DNA from: CAWFFV01 sp963814985
GTDB taxonomy: Bacteria > Chloroflexota > Ktedonobacteria > Ktedonobacterales > Ktedonobacteraceae
Reading direction: 5' to 3'
Assembly: GCA_963814985.1 (NCBI GenBank)
Contig: CAWFFV010000013.1
Span: 310,001 to 374,000, forward strand
Length of the DNA stretch: 64,000 bases
Of this stretch, positions 44,728 to 53,453 are shown in pieces. The translations under genes were made by a program, and so were the position numbers. Each line of letters starts with the position of its first letter. The stretch's first letter is position 1. The notes beneath the pieces are model-generated. The model did no database searches. It was not told the origin of the DNA and saw only the letters and a list, made by a program, of their open reading frames with translations.

Positions 44728-46041
44728 ATGGCACATATACAACAACCCGATAATAGAGATGACGATGGCTACCCACAACGTCCGAACTCGCGACGCAAGT
44801 TCCGTAACATCGGTGTACATGTCAGTAAGCGTATTCTGCTCACAACTATCTACATTCTCATGAGCATTATTGGGACTATCCTCCAACCAGGCAAAGCTGG
44901 TAAGCGATACCCAGCGCTGACACCACAGAGCTTTCATCCCAGGCGTATACTTGTGATTCGTCTGGACCTGATCGGCGATCTTGTGCTCTCGCTTACGGTG
45001 GTACGCTTGCTCAAACGTACGTATCCCGAAGCAGAGATTGATCTGCTCGCGATACCATCCAGCGCAAAAGTGGTTGCGCAAGATCCGGATCTGACCGAGG
45101 TCATCAGCTACGACCCAAATATCTGGCGTCGTCCTCAGGCGCTCTTGCGCTCTCAGAACTGGCGTGAGGCTCAGGCATTGCGGCAACGCCTGCACGCACG
45201 GCACTATGATCTTGCCGTTAGCGTGTTTGGATCATGGGCCGGGATACTGGCTGTCCTCAGTGGAGCAAAAAGACGCGTTGGGTTTGGTCTGGAGAGCTAT
45301 CCAGGTTTTATGACTGATAGCGTAGCTGGACAACATTGGGACCTACGTGATCACAAGCATGAGGTTGATTATTGCCTGGAATTAGCCCATGCGGCTGGGG
45401 CGACCATCGAGCCTGACGACCGCATCCCACAACTTCACGTCAGTCTCCAGGCACGCCTGGAAGTTGAGCAGTTGCTTCTGCAAGAAGGTGTAGACCTCGA
45501 CAAACCACTTATTGCCTGTCATGTCAGTTCAAACAATGGACAATCTAAACGCTGGCCTACGCCATACTGGGCAACACTGATCGACCGCATCATAAAAGAG
45601 GATGGCTTCAACGTCGTCTTGACAGGTGCGCCCAATGATTTACCCCTTATTCAAGAGGTGATCCGGCGCACACATGGGCGGCCAATCAACATGGCTGGCA
45701 AAACTACTCTGACACAGCTTGCAGCCCTCTTACAACGCGCTGATCTGCTTATCACAGGTGATAGTGGTCCTATGCATATTGCCGCAGCCGTTGGTATGCC
45801 ACTTATTGCTATTCATGGTCCCACCGATCCAGCATTAAGCGGCCCTATCAGCCCTAAGGCAACCGTTTTACGTAACGACATCTGGTGTAGTCCGTGCTAC
45901 AATGCAGCGGGACCCGCTGATTGTCGTTTTTACACGACACAATGCATGAAAAACATTACACCTGATCAGGTTTTCGCCACTATACACGAGAAATTAAAAG
46001 ATAACACTGCTATTTCGACAAAACAAGAGGCGTGTGAATGA
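44728..46041 (+). CDS. Glycosyltransferase family 9 (GT9-3)
   Basis: Start ATG 44728 (MAHIQQPDNR) chosen because AGGA lies 8 nt upstream and the promoter's -10 box ends at 44687. A hydrophobic N-terminal patch (LLTTIYILMSIIGTIL) could associate with the membrane. GT9 motifs follow: RRILVIRLDLIGDLVLSLTV, IACHVSSNNGQSKRWP, LLITGDSGPMHIAAAVGMPL and IAIHGPTDPALSGP. Length 437 aa. Its stop overlaps the GNAT gene start (ATGA). Probably transfers a sugar to a surface glycan; heptose itself is not implied. Confidence 0.85.
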   Translation: MAHIQQPDNRDDDGYPQRPNSRRKFRNIGVHVSKRILLTTIYILMSIIGTILQPGKAGKRYPALTPQSFHPRRILVIRLDLIGDLVLSLTVVRLLKRTYPEAEIDLLAIPSSAKVVAQDPDLTEVISYDPNIWRRPQALLRSQNWREAQALRQRLHARHYDLAVSVFGSWAGILAVLSGAKRRVGFGLESYPGFMTDSVAGQHWDLRDHKHEVDYCLELAHAAGATIEPDDRIPQLHVSLQARLEVEQLLLQEGVDLDKPLIACHVSSNNGQSKRWPTPYWATLIDRIIKEDGFNVVLTGAPNDLPLIQEVIRRTHGRPINMAGKTTLTQLAALLQRADLLITGDSGPMHIAAAVGMPLIAIHGPTDPALSGPISPKATVLRNDIWCSPCYNAAGPADCRFYTTQCMKNITPDQVFATIHEKLKDNTAISTKQEACE

Positions 46042-46860
46042 GTAAAATACTACTCGATCTCTCAGCTCCAACTCTGCCAGCAGCGATAGGTGCCAATTTT
46101 TCCGAAGAGATGGCGAGCCTTGCGCGTGGCTTGCCGGGTGGAGAACTGCATGAAGATCTCGAAATACAGCGATTTTACACAGGTCGCTCAGGTTTCAACG
46201 GTATCTTACATACATCGCTGGCACGCAATGATAAAGCCTATGTAGACGCAAAAATTGAGGAAACACTCGACTATTTCAAAGCGCATAACGTACAAATTGG
46301 ATGGCCTGTATGGCTATCTACGCAGCCAACTGACCTGGGAACATATTTACTGGCACATGGCCTGACCCGCCGCAACGACCATGTACAGATGGTGCTGGAT
46401 ATGTTCGCCATAAACGAGGCAACGCCCACCGTCGAAGGTCTCACAATCAAAGAAATTACCGATCAAGAGACATTGCAATTATGGCGTTCAATTACCATTC
46501 GCGGGTTCGATATTACTGAAGAGATGGGACAGATTTACTATGAGGCCTACAAGAATTGTGGGCTTCGGATACGGTTACCCCTGGCATCATTATCTTGGCT
46601 GGCTAAACGGCGAACCAGTAGGTACTGCTTCGCTTCTCTTGCATGCAGGTCTGGCAGGCGTCTATGGTATTGCGACCATACCCGAAGCAAGACGACAGGG
46701 GGTAGGAACAATACTGACGCTTCATGTGATACATCAGGCTCGCGCTCTTGGCTACCGAATAGCGATCCTCTCCCCTTCTGAGATGGGCATGGGCATCTAT
46801 CGACGCATCGGTTTTCAGGAGCACGGTAAAACACCTTTTTATTTGTGGTCTCCTAGCTAA
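46038..46860 (+). CDS. GNAT family N-acetyltransferase (one frameshift)
   Basis: ATGA overlap with GT9-3. The first frame gives an N-terminal half-GNAT fold (LEIQRFYTGRSGFNGILHTS, GLTIKEITDQETLQLWRSI). A one-base indel near 46555 joins it to the catalytic half: HHYLGWLNGEPVGTASLLL, then GVYGIATIPEARRQGVGTIL containing the acetyl-CoA loop RRQGVG, and IYRRIGFQEHGKTPFYLW. Total about 273 aa, consistent with double-GNAT-type proteins. Located between GT9-3 and GT9-4, so it may acetylate a sugar or amine used in the same pathway. Substrate unknown. Confidence 0.78.
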
Positions 46861-46885
46861 TTTTTATTGATATACGAGATAAAAC

Positions 46886-48067
46886 ATGAGTACACAACAA
46901 ATAACACTCCCACCCAATGCCCACATCCTTGTAGTCAAGCTAGCTGGCATTGGCGACTTACTGATTGCTACTCCAGCATTGCAGGCTCTACGAGAGAGCT
47001 ACCCACAGGCACGTATTGACCTGCTGGTAACACCGGATTCGGCTGGTCTCCTCAATGGCTGGGACGTTATCAATAACATTATTGTTCTGGACAAATATCT
47101 GTTTGATTATCCACAGCAAATGGTTATGCACCCCGCCAGACTCTTACGCCTGACCTCACTGTGGAACTCTTTGCGTGATGGTCACTACGACGCAGTACTC
47201 CTATTCCACCACCTTACACTTCCCTTTGGTCGCCTCAAACACCAGATGTTGATGCGAGCTACGGGAGCAAAATGGCGTGTCGGGCTAGATAATGGTCATG
47301 GCTGGTTTCTCAACGTGCGCGTGAAAGATGAAGGCTTTGGCGCGATGCACGAAGCCGAATATAATATGGCAGTGGCTCAAGCTGTTGGTGCGACTATAGG
47401 AAATCCACAACTGGTGGTGCCTCTCAGTGAGGAAGAACGTAGCAAAGCCCATCAGTTAGTTTATGGCGATGAGTTGCCCGCCAATGTTCAACATCCCATC
47501 ATTGCCATTCATCCGGGCAGTGGTGGGTACAGTATAGCACGACGCTGGGCACCAGAACGCTTTGCAGAACTGGCTGACACACTCTTTCATGATTTCGGTG
47601 GACAATTGTTGCTGGTGGGTGGTCCGGAAGAAGCAGAACTCCATCAACAGATTATAGGCATGATGCAGTCTACAATGCCTGTACGCAGTCTGGCCGGCAA
47701 AGGAAGCATCAAGGTTGCAGCGGCAGTTTTAGCACTGGTTGATCTCTTTGTTGGCAATGACTCCGCTCTTATGCATCTGGCTGTGGCTGTAGGCACGCCT
47801 ACGGTTGCCATCTTCGGTCTGACGAATCATAAGGCCTGGGGACCCTACACAGGGACTACAGCGAAAAAACGGGCCATTGTGGTACGCCTCGACCTGCCCT
47901 GTATGCCCTGTTTCTACCGTGGTCATCAGCTTGGTACACCAGAAGGATGTGCAACGCGTGACTGTCTGACAACCCTGGGCGTTGACCCTGTGGCAGTAGC
48001 AGCCCGCAAGTTATTGCGGCAGGCGGGAATACAGAAACACACGGAAGAAGCGAAAAAAGGAGAGTGA
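46886..48067 (+). CDS. Glycosyltransferase family 9 (GT9-4)
   Basis: A 393-aa intact GT-B enzyme. The N-terminus HILVVKLAGIGDLLIATPAL, the donor-pocket IIAIHPGSGGYSIARRW and LFVGNDSALMHLAVAVGTPT, and FGLTNHKAWGPY align with GT9 (RfaF/WaaC-type). A Cys-containing C-terminal segment (LPCMPCFYRG, EGCATRDC) parallels the other copies. It starts 26 nt after the GNAT gene and ends the cluster, facing the convergent radical SAM gene. The target glycan is unknown. Confidence 0.88.
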   Translation: MSTQQITLPPNAHILVVKLAGIGDLLIATPALQALRESYPQARIDLLVTPDSAGLLNGWDVINNIIVLDKYLFDYPQQMVMHPARLLRLTSLWNSLRDGHYDAVLLFHHLTLPFGRLKHQMLMRATGAKWRVGLDNGHGWFLNVRVKDEGFGAMHEAEYNMAVAQAVGATIGNPQLVVPLSEEERSKAHQLVYGDELPANVQHPIIAIHPGSGGYSIARRWAPERFAELADTLFHDFGGQLLLVGGPEEAELHQQIIGMMQSTMPVRSLAGKGSIKVAAAVLALVDLFVGNDSALMHLAVAVGTPTVAIFGLTNHKAWGPYTGTTAKKRAIVVRLDLPCMPCFYRGHQLGTPEGCATRDCLTTLGVDPVAVAARKLLRQAGIQKHTEEAKKGE

Positions 48068-48085
48068 AGAGACAATCAGAGATCG

Positions 48086-49378
48086 CTATGCCTGCGTAAT
48101 CTCACTAGCCACCGCAGGCGTAGCATTGATGACTCTCTTTACAGGGCGAGAGAAATTACCGATCTCCACATCAGGGATTTCCCGTTTGAGCATCTCAATC
48201 ATCGCACGCATACCCAACGCATTACCCATCGTGTCTAAAGCAGGCATACGTGGTAAGAATATTTCGGGGTCAATATTGAGGTTGCGCAACTGAATGAGTT
48301 TTAACCCTGTCTCTCTCACAAAGAACAACAGGGCTTCGACTTCGCGTTCACGATCAATTAAACCAGGGAAGCATAGCAAGTTGATTGAGCTATAGAGTCC
48401 TGCATCACATGCTCTCTTCAAGGATTCTTTGACATCCTCGAAGCTATATCCGATAGGGCGATAGTAGGCAGTATATGTCTCAGGATGTCCAGAGATGGTA
48501 CTGGCACGAATTGTGTCTAATCCCGCATCGTAGAGGCGTTGTAACCAGCGGGGATTACTGGCATTGGAATTGATATTGATGACGCCCTTAGCGGTACGTG
48601 CCCGGATAGCTCGGATAGCTTGCTCTATTCTCCTCCACTGTAATAGGGGCTCACCTTCACACCCTTGTCCGAAACTGACAATCGCATCTTCTGCTTTTTC
48701 CAGATGCGGTAGCGCAACCTCAACGATCTCATCAACGGAGGGAATAAAGGTGAGACGATCCTGTGGTGAGATCAGTCCCTCCTCTTCTTGCTTCGAGATA
48801 CAGCCAATACAACGCGAATTACAGCCTGGAGAGACCGCTATCGCCATCTCCCAACGCTCGAAGAAGAGATTACTTGCTGTCGGACAGGAGTAGTCAAGCG
48901 CACAATGGGCATGCTGTGCCACAATGCGGTTATCGGGATAGGCAGCTTGTTTCGTCTGCACCAAACGTTCCAGCATAGATCTATTGAAGGCACGAGGATG
49001 CCACTTACGGGGATTGTCTGTCTTTAAGGCTGCAACATAAAACCGTCCATTGAGGCCAGCAACAGCGCTATAACCAAAGAACGGCAGTGGTTCAGTATCC
49101 GGTACCTTTTCATAGGCAGGTAGCAAGGTACGCGTATAGCCAATAGGAAGCAAAGCCGCAACCGCCCAGCCGCGTGACTTCGCTAACACCTGTCGTTCAC
49201 CATTGCGCTTGCGTCCAACAGCTAAACGATCAGGCATCATGGAAAGTGTGACACCATCAGGTAGGGGTATCAGGTCGGATGCCTCTAATGAGTGATCATC
49301 AAAGGCAAGTGCTTGCAAACGCGGTTCTTCGCGTATCTCCCCCTCTGGGGTACAGTAGATCAGATATGGAATTGCCAT
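48086..49378 (-). CDS. Radical SAM protein of unknown specificity
   Basis: A 430-aa protein. Start ATG 49378 (MAIPYLIYCTPEGE) has GAAGGA upstream. After about 165 residues of an unclassified N-terminal domain comes the [4Fe-4S]-AdoMet motif SPGCNSRCIGCISKQ (Cys-x3-Cys-x2-Cys), then VSFGQGCEGEPLLQWRRIEQ and GVININSNASNPRWLQRLY, typical of organic radical-activating-like or anaerobic-type SAM domains. No SPASM Cys-rich tail is seen. It converges with the GT9 cluster. It may modify a peptide or metabolite, but no substrate gene was identified. Confidence 0.8.
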   Translation of the reverse strand: MAIPYLIYCTPEGEIREEPRLQALAFDDHSLEASDLIPLPDGVTLSMMPDRLAVGRKRNGERQVLAKSRGWAVAALLPIGYTRTLLPAYEKVPDTEPLPFFGYSAVAGLNGRFYVAALKTDNPRKWHPRAFNRSMLERLVQTKQAAYPDNRIVAQHAHCALDYSCPTASNLFFERWEMAIAVSPGCNSRCIGCISKQEEEGLISPQDRLTFIPSVDEIVEVALPHLEKAEDAIVSFGQGCEGEPLLQWRRIEQAIRAIRARTAKGVININSNASNPRWLQRLYDAGLDTIRASTISGHPETYTAYYRPIGYSFEDVKESLKRACDAGLYSSINLLCFPGLIDREREVEALLFFVRETGLKLIQLRNLNIDPEIFLPRMPALDTMGNALGMRAMIEMLKREIPDVEIGNFSRPVKRVINATPAVASEITQA

Positions 49379-49405
49379 TGTTGTCCTTCGATCTGGGCAC
49401 ACACT

Positions 49406-49711
49406 TTAATGCATGGGCGGTGGTGTAGCCGGAACGCGTGGATTGGTAGGATGTTCCTCAGTATATTCCTCATCGAAGAATCTTGGAAATCCGCCTGTTA
49501 TCCCTGCCTGCGTCTGGACCGAGATACGTTGTTCCAGGGCGTGTGTATCCTCATATACAAAACTCAGTAAAATATGGTCACCGCGCATACTCTGGCAAAC
49601 ATGACGAATGCGTGGATGCTCCCCCTCCATCCAGGCATTGACGATTGCCTCTAGCGCGGACAGACTGTCACCACACTGAGCACTATCAAAGCCTTTAAAC
49701 CTATACACCAT
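49406..49711 (-). CDS. Small hypothetical protein
   Basis: A 101-aa protein encoded upstream of the radical SAM gene (27-nt gap to its start). It has a compact alpha/beta-like composition (GDSLSALEAIVNAWMEGEHP, ILLSFVYEDTHALEQRISVQ) and a proline-rich tail. No domain recognised. Because the spacing is short it may be an accessory or substrate of the SAM enzyme, but it lacks the Cys/Gly-rich character of RiPP precursors. Confidence 0.5.
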   Translation of the reverse strand: MVYRFKGFDSAQCGDSLSALEAIVNAWMEGEHPRIRHVCQSMRGDHILLSFVYEDTHALEQRISVQTQAGITGGFPRFFDEEYTEEHPTNPRVPATPPPMH

Positions 49712-49891
49712 CTTATCCTTTCAATCAAGTTGTGAAATGATGACACTACACCCACATGCCTCCGAATACCTTCCGCAATGATCGATGGCTATTGTACCAT
49801 TCTACCGTCCAATTTACCAGATCAGTTAAAGAGCATAAGCAAATATTAAAAAATTCCCCTGATCCTGGAATACGATTTTGTGCCAGGGATA

Positions 49892-51174
49892 TCACTCGAC
49901 CTGTACACCCAGGCGGTGCAAATCAGCAAAGAAATGTGGATAGCTCTTAGCGATATGTTCACACCCGGTAAGCGTCAAACCACGCTTGCTGCGCAGGCCA
50001 ATAATGGATAGAGCCATCAGTAACCGATGATCACTATGCCCATCAACAACAACGCCACCTTCGACACCTTGAGGGCGTCCTTGCACAATGATAGCATCTT
50101 GCCTGGGTAAAACCGCACAACCGGCACGTCGTAACTCGGCACACAGATCATCAATCCGATCAGATTCTTTGTAATGCAAGCTCTCGATATTGTAAAAGAT
50201 GCTTTCACCTTCCGCAAAACAGGCAGCCGCTACCAGCACAGGGATACAGTCTATGATACGATCACCATCGAGTTCAATACCATGCAAACGACGTCCTCCC
50301 CGTAGAAGAACCGTGTCACCCTCAACATGCAGATCAGCACCCATCGCTCGAAATGCTGCCAACAATTCCTCTCCAATCTCTTCCCCTGGTCGCAAGCGAG
50401 ATAGACGCAGTTCACTGCCTGGATCATTGGATGCGGCACAAGCTGCCAGTAACGCTGCAGCAGAGGGATAATCGCCAGGAACCACATATTCGCGCGGTTG
50501 ATAGTGTTGCCCGGCGAGCAATAGAAAAATGGCGTAACGCTCTCATCATATTCAACAACAATTCCAGCCTCTTGCAAAACATCAAGGGTTGTCCGGACTA
50601 GTGGCTGCGATTTCAACCCATCAACTACCACTATCTCCAGTTTTTCTTCCAGCAATGGTGCTAGAAAGAGCAGTGAACTTATATACTGTGAACTGCGTGC
50701 ACCAGAAATTGTGACACGCCCACCATGCAAATTTCCACCCCGCAGCGTAATAGGAAGACACCCTTCTGAACCTGTCCCCTGGCAAGTAGCCCCCAGCATA
50801 GTAAGTGCCTCCAACAACTCCCGATTGGGACGCTTCCCCAGGGATTGTGGATGATCGGTAATAAACGTTACTTCTGATAAGAAAGCTCCCAGGCCAAGCA
50901 GAAAACGCAGAACGGCCCCCGCATTTCCAACATTAATAGTGAGCGGTCCCATGCTCCGGGGACGTCCAACACCCTTTACGCGCAGAATACGCCTTTGCTC
51001 ATCTTCCCAGAAACATTCTGCACCAAGTGCCTGACACCCACGAAGTAGCACATCACTATCATCACTTTCTGCCAGAAAGGATATTCGGCTCACGCCCTCA
51101 GCTAAAATAGCTGCTAACAAATAGCGCAACGTGTAATACTTGGAAGATGGTACTTCGGGCTTTCCATACAACAT
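49892..51174 (-). CDS. EPSP synthase-like protein (AroA family), divergent and frameshifted
   Basis: 3-phosphoshikimate 1-carboxyvinyltransferase-like. The first frame has a modified substrate loop VPSSKYYTLRYLLAA (Lys and Arg kept, first Ser replaced by Tyr) and NVGNAGAVLRFLLGLG (usual Thr replaced by Ala). A one-base indel near 50515 joins it to REYVVPGDYPSAAALLAACA, IIDCIPVLVAAACFAEG, HYKESDRIDDL and GHSDHRLLMAL, then HIAKSYPHFF. About 427 aa in all. Upstream sequence (APSN before the first ATG; a separate frame MQEEPSQPLYHYHKG) suggests the true start may lie further upstream. No other aro gene is adjacent, so a specialised rather than shikimate role is possible. Confidence 0.7.
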
Positions 51175-51335
51175 ATTTGATGGAGCAATGTAGAGCCTTT
51201 GTGGTAATGATAAAGGGGCTGAGATGGTTCTTCTTGCATTTTATCTCTTCTCATTATTTCTTCTTTGAACGATACTTGGGTTATTTTCGGTATCACCTTT
51301 GCAAAGATCGATATTGTCATCAAAGCTTTATCCAC

Positions 51336-51672
51336 TTATGTGATCCAACGCCTGGTAATCAATAGGGTACTATAAGCGGATGATATGCTTTAGGGATAGT
51401 CATATTTTAGAGTTCAGTTGATTGAACAACTTAGATGCGATATCATAAGGATTGTACATCTTCTTCCTGCTGGCAATGGGCTTGCATGTTCTGACAATAC
51501 AGAGGAAGATCGTACACTAATTATACCATGACCGTTTGTTTTTGGTACCCTTGACAAACCTATCTGAACTACCGCTTCTCATTAATTCTGTTTCTAAGGA
51601 GGAGGCTTCAAAGCAAGCTTAAATAGCAGCTATTTGAGTCAAAGGCCTATAAGCAGGTAAACGTAACTCAAG
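51336..51672. other. Intergenic region without recognisable gene
   Basis: About 340 bp upstream of the DUF4388-like gene; AT-rich, no convincing frame, repeat or RNA. A run GTACACTAATTATACCATGACC may contain promoter elements, not resolved. Confidence 0.4.
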
Positions 51673-51682
51673 AGGAGGGTTT

Positions 51683-52192
51683 GTGTACACAATTAGTTTA
51701 GCAGATATAATGCAGACATTACAAATATTTCGACAAAGTGGGCGACTGCAAACAGAACTGCCTGATGTGCGTGGTCTGAAAGGACAGTTCCAGGCTGAAC
51801 TTATTATCGCTGCCGGAAAAATAATTTCCTGTTCTATCACAAACAGATCTGGACAGATTATCATTGGCAATGATGAGGCAGTACTCCTGTTATATAACCT
51901 GGGAGAGCTGAATTGGACATTGACCTTACAAGCAGAAACCGCTCCCACAAACCCACCCAACATTCAAAATACTGCATCTCTACCTAGACTTCGTCCACTC
52001 ATTCCCCGCCGCATTGCACTGCCAAGACAGGGACAGGTCAACACCTGGCCACGAAAACATAGGGCTGTTTTTGCGTTGATTGATGGGCAAAAAAATATTG
52101 AACAAATTGCCGCAGTTTTATCGCTCTCTCGCAAGAATGTAGAGGAGATACTAAGAGATTTACAATCTATACAAGTTATTACTTTGGAATAA
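51683..52192 (+). CDS. DUF4388-like / winged-helix-like hypothetical protein
   Basis: A 169-aa protein beginning with GTG just after AGGAGGG. The N-terminal half (SLADIMQTLQIFRQSGRLQT, LIIAAGKIISCSI) resembles the DUF4388/PATAN-type sensory domain common in multicellular bacteria. After a linker, residues 115-169 (RAVFALIDGQKNIEQIAAVL, SRKNVEEILRDLQSIQVI) form a winged-helix-like tail. Could be a response or adapter domain protein. Function unknown; domain calls are by pattern only. Confidence 0.55.
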   Translation: MYTISLADIMQTLQIFRQSGRLQTELPDVRGLKGQFQAELIIAAGKIISCSITNRSGQIIIGNDEAVLLLYNLGELNWTLTLQAETAPTNPPNIQNTASLPRLRPLIPRRIALPRQGQVNTWPRKHRAVFALIDGQKNIEQIAAVLSLSRKNVEEILRDLQSIQVITLE

Positions 52193-52673
52193 AGGACACG
52201 CAAGGAATACAATGGATTACATAACACGATGTAGCAGACAAACGAGCACCTCTTGTCGATGCGCATAATGGAGCAAAAGAGCGACATCAGGATGATAGGC
52301 AGCCACATATTGCGCTGACGGTGCCCCCCGATGTCTGCAATAATGCTATTTTCTAATACATCTCCGACCTGACTTTACTACCATCACCAACAGAGAAACT
52401 AGCTGAAAAGCTATGGAGAACAAAGACCTATTTACGCTGTTCGGTACTTTTCTACTACTATCACATCAATATACAGGAATTTATTGATTTTGTATGGTAT
52501 GCTCTCGTCAGTGTCAAGTGAGGAGATGCAATTCCTGTATGTCCTAAGCTTATTTTTCACAAGATACGTCTTGAGAGCACATTCGGGCGGCTAAAAAATC
52601 GTTTGACACCGTTGATTGTATGGAGTGCGTAGTCACCCCTAAGTAAATTCACATGTGTAAGGAGATCGTTCTG
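52193..52673. other. Gap with an 11-bp inverted repeat
   Basis: The 480-bp region upstream of the cupredoxin-like gene has an inverted repeat ATACAGGAATT (52471-52481) / AATTCCTGTAT (52530-52540) and TTGACA at 52603-52608 without a good -10 box. A 22-codon frame at 52526-52594 with a GAGGAG box is not supported further. Confidence 0.4.
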
Positions 52674-53051
52674 ATGGCAAAGCAACCAGTTCGCTATTTC
52701 GGTGGCGCAAAGACTCTCTGGCTCGCAGTCGCATTGTTTACACTCCTCGTGTTCGCGTTGGGAGCCTGTGGTGGTCCAGCTCAGAGTGTTACGGTACAGG
52801 AAACCAAGGCAGCAGGAAGCGCTGACGTTTACACATGCAACCCTGCAACCATTACCATTAATAAGGGAGATACGGTCCAGTTTACCAACAATACTGACGA
52901 GATCCAGGATTTTGATCAGGGCGATGCTGTAAAAGCTGGCGTCGATTTCAAAATGGATATCAACGGAATGACGACTGCCACCTTCAACACATCTGGAACC
53001 TTTACAGTTAAGAGCGAAAAAGGGGCTTCGATCACTGTCACAGTCAACTAA
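52674..53051 (+). CDS. Cupredoxin-like lipoprotein
   Basis: Start ATG 52674 (MAKQPVRYFGG) with AAGGAG about 9 nt upstream. A lipoprotein signal ends in LLVFALGACGG (lipobox Leu-Gly-Ala-Cys). The mature part of about 95 aa is a beta-sandwich in the cupredoxin style (TCNPATITINKGDTVQFTNN, TATFNTSGTFTVKSEKGASI). However, the usual copper ligands (two His, Cys, Met) are not all present: there is no His in the domain and just one Cys. It is therefore plastocyanin-like in fold but probably not a blue copper protein. It lies immediately upstream of the terminator and then the pseudokinase-Rieske gene. Confidence 0.75.
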   Translation: MAKQPVRYFGGAKTLWLAVALFTLLVFALGACGGPAQSVTVQETKAAGSADVYTCNPATITINKGDTVQFTNNTDEIQDFDQGDAVKAGVDFKMDINGMTTATFNTSGTFTVKSEKGASITVTVN

Positions 53052-53096
53052 TAGCCACATGAACCTCGGTTCCATTTTGATGGGACTCTAGATACC

Positions 53097-53148
53097 AAAA
53101 AAAGACTCAAGGCGTTGCTTGTGAAAGCAACACCTTGAGTCTTTTTTT
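53097..53148 (+). terminator. Strong bidirectional intrinsic terminator
   Basis: AAAAAAAGACTCAAGG at 53097-53112 pairs with CCTTGAGTCTTTTTTT at 53133-53148; the stem continues inward to GTTGCTT/AAGCAAC (one mismatch). The T7 run makes it a textbook terminator for the cupredoxin-like gene, and it works in reverse too. Confidence 0.9.
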
Positions 53149-53229
53149 CAGATTTGAAGATGGTCTGCCCCGATATCTTTTATCCACTTGCTTTAACTAT
53201 CCACAAGTTCTATGTACGTGCATATCACA

Positions 53230-53258
53230 TTGACATGCACTGATATAAAATATATACT
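53230..53258 (+). promoter_or_regulatory. Strong predicted promoter of the pseudokinase-Rieske gene
   Basis: TTGACA (53230-53235), exactly 17-nt spacer, TATACT (53253-53258). Nearly consensus. The transcription start near 53265 leaves a leader of about 190 nt before ATG 53454. Confidence 0.75.
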
Positions 53259-53453
53259 CTTTTTAAGAAAACTAAGCAGTTCATGTGGTATGTACCATGT
53301 AATTCGCTGAAAATGGGGGAACAGTACCACTGACAGAATGCCCTCCGTCAAGACAACAGAGCCAGGTGAACAACACAAATCACAGAAGCAACACACTTAC
53401 GGTTTAGATCGATATCGTCCATTAAGTAGAACATAAGATATAGAGGCATTGGG

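Noticed and set aside
52526..52594. 22-codon frame with a GAGGAG ribosome binding site
   Set aside because: Too short to judge, no homologue known to me, and it overlaps one arm of an inverted repeat.
52674..53051. Typical blue copper protein
   Set aside because: The fold pattern fits, but the domain has no histidine ligand, so copper binding of type 1 is unlikely.
53193..53396. Minus-strand frame between the terminator and the Rieske gene
   Set aside because: It lies over the strong plus-strand promoter and leader and has no ribosome binding site.
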